Positions 7,171 through 8,386 of a stretch of DNA of 8,386 bases are shown one piece after another. The notes beneath the pieces were generated by a model. It was not told the DNA's origin. It made no database searches and saw only the letters and a list, made by a program, of their open reading frames with translations. Source of the stretch: an uncultured bacterium (lineage in GTDB: Bacteria > Acidobacteriota > Thermoanaerobaculia > Multivoradales > JAHEKO01); the NCBI GenBank assembly GCA_938016625.1, contig CALILB010000407.1, positions 1 through 8,386 on the forward strand. The letters run 5' to 3'. Every line of letters starts with the position of its first letter. Position 1 is the first letter of the stretch. Position numbers and translations under genes: made by a program.

Positions 7171-7506
7171 TCAGAAGACCGCCAGCAGCGTCACCACCAC
7201 GGCAAAGAGTGTCGCCCCCTCGATCAGGGCGGCGGTGATGATCATGGCGGTGTTGATCTGACCGGCGGCCTCGGGCTGGCGGGCCATCGACTCGACAGCG
7301 CTGCCACCGATCCGACCGATGCCGGCGGCCCCACCCATGATCACCAGACCCGCGCCGATGGCGCCACCCAGCTTGCGGGCACCGTCGGTGGTCAGAAAGA
7401 TGGCCGACTCGCCGTCGGCCTCGGCGGCATGGGCGGCCGGGGCGAATACGAGCACCACGGCGATGATCATGAATCCGAGTACAAGCTTCGAGAACTTCTT
7501 GCTCAT
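7171..7506 (-). CDS. atpE: ATP synthase Fo c subunit (rotor ring) with N-terminal signal peptide
   Basis: A 111-residue c subunit; typical mature c is 70-90. Residues 1-27 form a signal peptide (MSKKFSK, hydrophobic core LGFMIIAVVLVF, then APAAHA before AEADG). Helix 1 spans about 45-70 with the glycine-rich GGAAGIGRIGG, the polar loop is ARQPEAAG (75-82), and helix 2 (about 87-110) contains the ion-carrying Glu96 in ALIEGATLF. The residue after the glutamate is Gly rather than Ser/Thr, and the helix-1 position of the sodium-ring glutamine is Ile, so proton coupling is inferred. The ring copy number cannot be read from this. The gene is preceded by the longest and most AT-rich gap of the cluster and by a near-ideal ribosome site, in keeping with the high copy number of c. 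Confidence 0.97.
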   Translation of the reverse strand: MSKKFSKLVLGFMIIAVVLVFAPAAHAAEADGESAIFLTTDGARKLGGAIGAGLVIMGGAAGIGRIGGSAVESMARQPEAAGQINTAMIITAALIEGATLFAVVVTLLAVF

Positions 7507-7546
7507 GTGAATAGCTCCCTCGTTATTTCTTGGGTGTCGTTAAAAC
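7507..7546 (-). promoter_or_regulatory. AT-rich leader and strong ribosome binding site of atpE
   Basis: The 40-nt gap between atpB and atpE is 23/40 A+T, clearly richer than the surrounding coding DNA. It contains GAGGGAG (7521-7515) eight bases before the ATG, with AAGAAATAAC just upstream. E. coli atpE also relies on a strong upstream translation enhancer to raise c-subunit yield; a similar role is inferred here from layout only. Confidence 0.65.
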
Positions 7547-8386
7547 TCAAGCATGCACCTCCTCGTGGTGATCGTCGTGGTGGACGGCCACCGACATACC
7601 GATGAACAGCGTCGTCAAGAAGGTGAAAATGAACGCCTGTAGAAAGGCGACAAAGATCTCCAGCAGGCTGATGCCGACGCTCCCCAGCACCACCGGCACC
7701 GCGACCGCCAGGCCGAGACCGGCGCCGCCGGCACTCCCGGCGCTCAAGATGAATCCCAAGAGCACCGCCAGCAGCGTGTGCCCGGCCACCATATTGGCAA
7801 AGAGTCGAACCGCCAGGGCAAAGGTCTTGGCCAACATACCCATCAGCTCGACCGGCACCAGGATCGGGGCCAGCCAAAGGGGACCGGGACACAGATGGGC
7901 GATGAAGTCCTTGCCGCCGAGGCGTAGACCGTTGAATACCATCATGAAGAGCGTGGTGATGGCGAAGGTCCCGGTGACCCAGATGTTCGACGTGGCCGTG
8001 CCACCAATGGACAGGCCGAACAGTCCCGTGATGGGGGCGATCGGCAGCAGACCGAGCAGGTTGATGGTCAGGATGAAGAAGAACGTGCTCCAGATGTACT
8101 TGATGAACCTGTCGGTGTGCTCACCCAGTGCCGGCTCCGCCACCTCTTTGCGCAGATACTGGCAGATGGCCTCCATGCCGTTGGCGAACCCCTTGGGCAC
8201 CATTCCCTCGAGCGAATCGTCATCGGTCTTGCGGCGGCGAAAAAGCGGTGGCAGGAAGATGGTCAACAACAGACCCGCGGCGATGATCATCGTGATGTGA
8301 TCACTCAAAATGGTGATCTCGCCGTTCGGCGTCAGCGGGCCGAGGTCGGCCTCTTTGGTCACGATGGGGTGCTGGACGACGTGACT
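7547..8386 (-). CDS. atpB: ATP synthase Fo a subunit (proton channel), 5' end beyond the window
   Basis: At least 279 residues of the a subunit, the membrane stator with the proton half-channels. A GTG at 8362 could be read as a start giving 271 residues, but the frame stays open to the window edge and encodes SHVVQHPI just before it, matching the HVxxHP(I/L) stretch near the N-terminus of many AtpB proteins, so the true start lies past 8386. Numbering from that GTG, hydrophobic spans lie near 20-41, 90-112, 126-146, 162-182, 190-210 and 216-258. The essential arginine is Arg186 in FALAVRLFANMVAGH, and LEIFVAFLQAFIFTFLT carries Gln242 (E. coli Gln252). His195 and Glu235 sit where E. coli has Glu219 and His245, a reciprocal swap known from mitochondrial and many other a subunits. 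The C-terminal tail HHDDHHEEVHA is histidine- and acid-rich. It is the first atp gene in the window; atpI or similar would be upstream. Confidence 0.97.
   Translation of the reverse strand, partial: SHVVQHPIVTKEADLGPLTPNGEITILSDHITMIIAAGLLLTIFLPPLFRRRKTDDDSLEGMVPKGFANGMEAICQYLRKEVAEPALGEHTDRFIKYIWSTFFFILTINLLGLLPIAPITGLFGLSIGGTATSNIWVTGTFAITTLFMMVFNGLRLGGKDFIAHLCPGPLWLAPILVPVELMGMLAKTFALAVRLFANMVAGHTLLAVLLGFILSAGSAGGAGLGLAVAVPVVLGSVGISLLEIFVAFLQAFIFTFLTTLFIGMSVAVHHDDHHEEVHA

Noticed and set aside
5935..7261. Plus-strand open frames opposite atpH, atpF and atpE
   Set aside because: Shadows of conserved coding regions; sequences are rich in Arg/Gln/Leu without domain patterns.

Overview
The window carries a complete-looking bacterial F-type ATP synthase operon on the minus strand, in the classical order a-c-b-delta-alpha-gamma-beta-epsilon (atpB-atpE-atpF-atpH-atpA-atpG-atpD-atpC). 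It is followed in the same direction by a small multi-span membrane protein of unknown function. At the left edge, on the plus strand, lie the tail of a probable TPR-type protein and an RDD-family membrane protein, which converge on the end of the ATP synthase transcript. The first atp gene (atpB) runs off the right edge, so the operon promoter and any atpI/atpZ-type genes are outside the window. No gene-free stretch exceeds about 40 bases; no tRNA, rRNA, mobile element, CRISPR array or convincing terminator was seen.

Layout: 2-127 (+) C-terminal end of an upstream gene; 129-800 (+) RDD-family protein with a long acidic N-terminus; 802-1401 (-) unknown membrane protein; 1408-1806 (-) atpC; 1816-3264 (-) atpD; 3291-4169 (-) atpG; 4174-5901 (-) atpA; 5920-6522 (-) atpH; 6560-7141 (-) atpF; 7171-7506 (-) atpE; 7547-8386 (-) atpB, 5' end missing. 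Gaps inside the atp cluster are 4 to 40 nt and most genes have a recognisable Shine-Dalgarno sequence.

How it works together: AtpB, AtpE and AtpF form the membrane Fo motor (a, c-ring, b stalk). AtpH joins the stalk to the alpha3beta3 head (AtpA, AtpD), and AtpG plus AtpC form the rotating shaft. The key residues are in place: the Fo arginine and c-subunit glutamate, both P-loops, the alpha arginine finger and the beta catalytic Glu. The c subunit lacks the ligands of a sodium-type ring, so proton coupling is inferred. The gene order is not that of the sodium-type N-ATPase operons.

Organism: GC-rich genome of a free-living type of bacterium. Cleavable-looking signal peptides on subunits b and c, an expanded loop in alpha, and the style of the gamma and alpha sequences suggest a deep, non-proteobacterial lineage. 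Acidobacteriota (for example Thermoanaerobaculia-like) or Planctomycetota-like bacteria are my best guesses from memory; the sequence alone does not settle it.

Most of the region is ordinary core metabolism. The points most worth a second look are the roughly 60-residue insertion in AtpA, the unknown membrane protein appended to the operon, the signal peptides on b and c, and the near-zero-gap convergent junction with the RDD gene.
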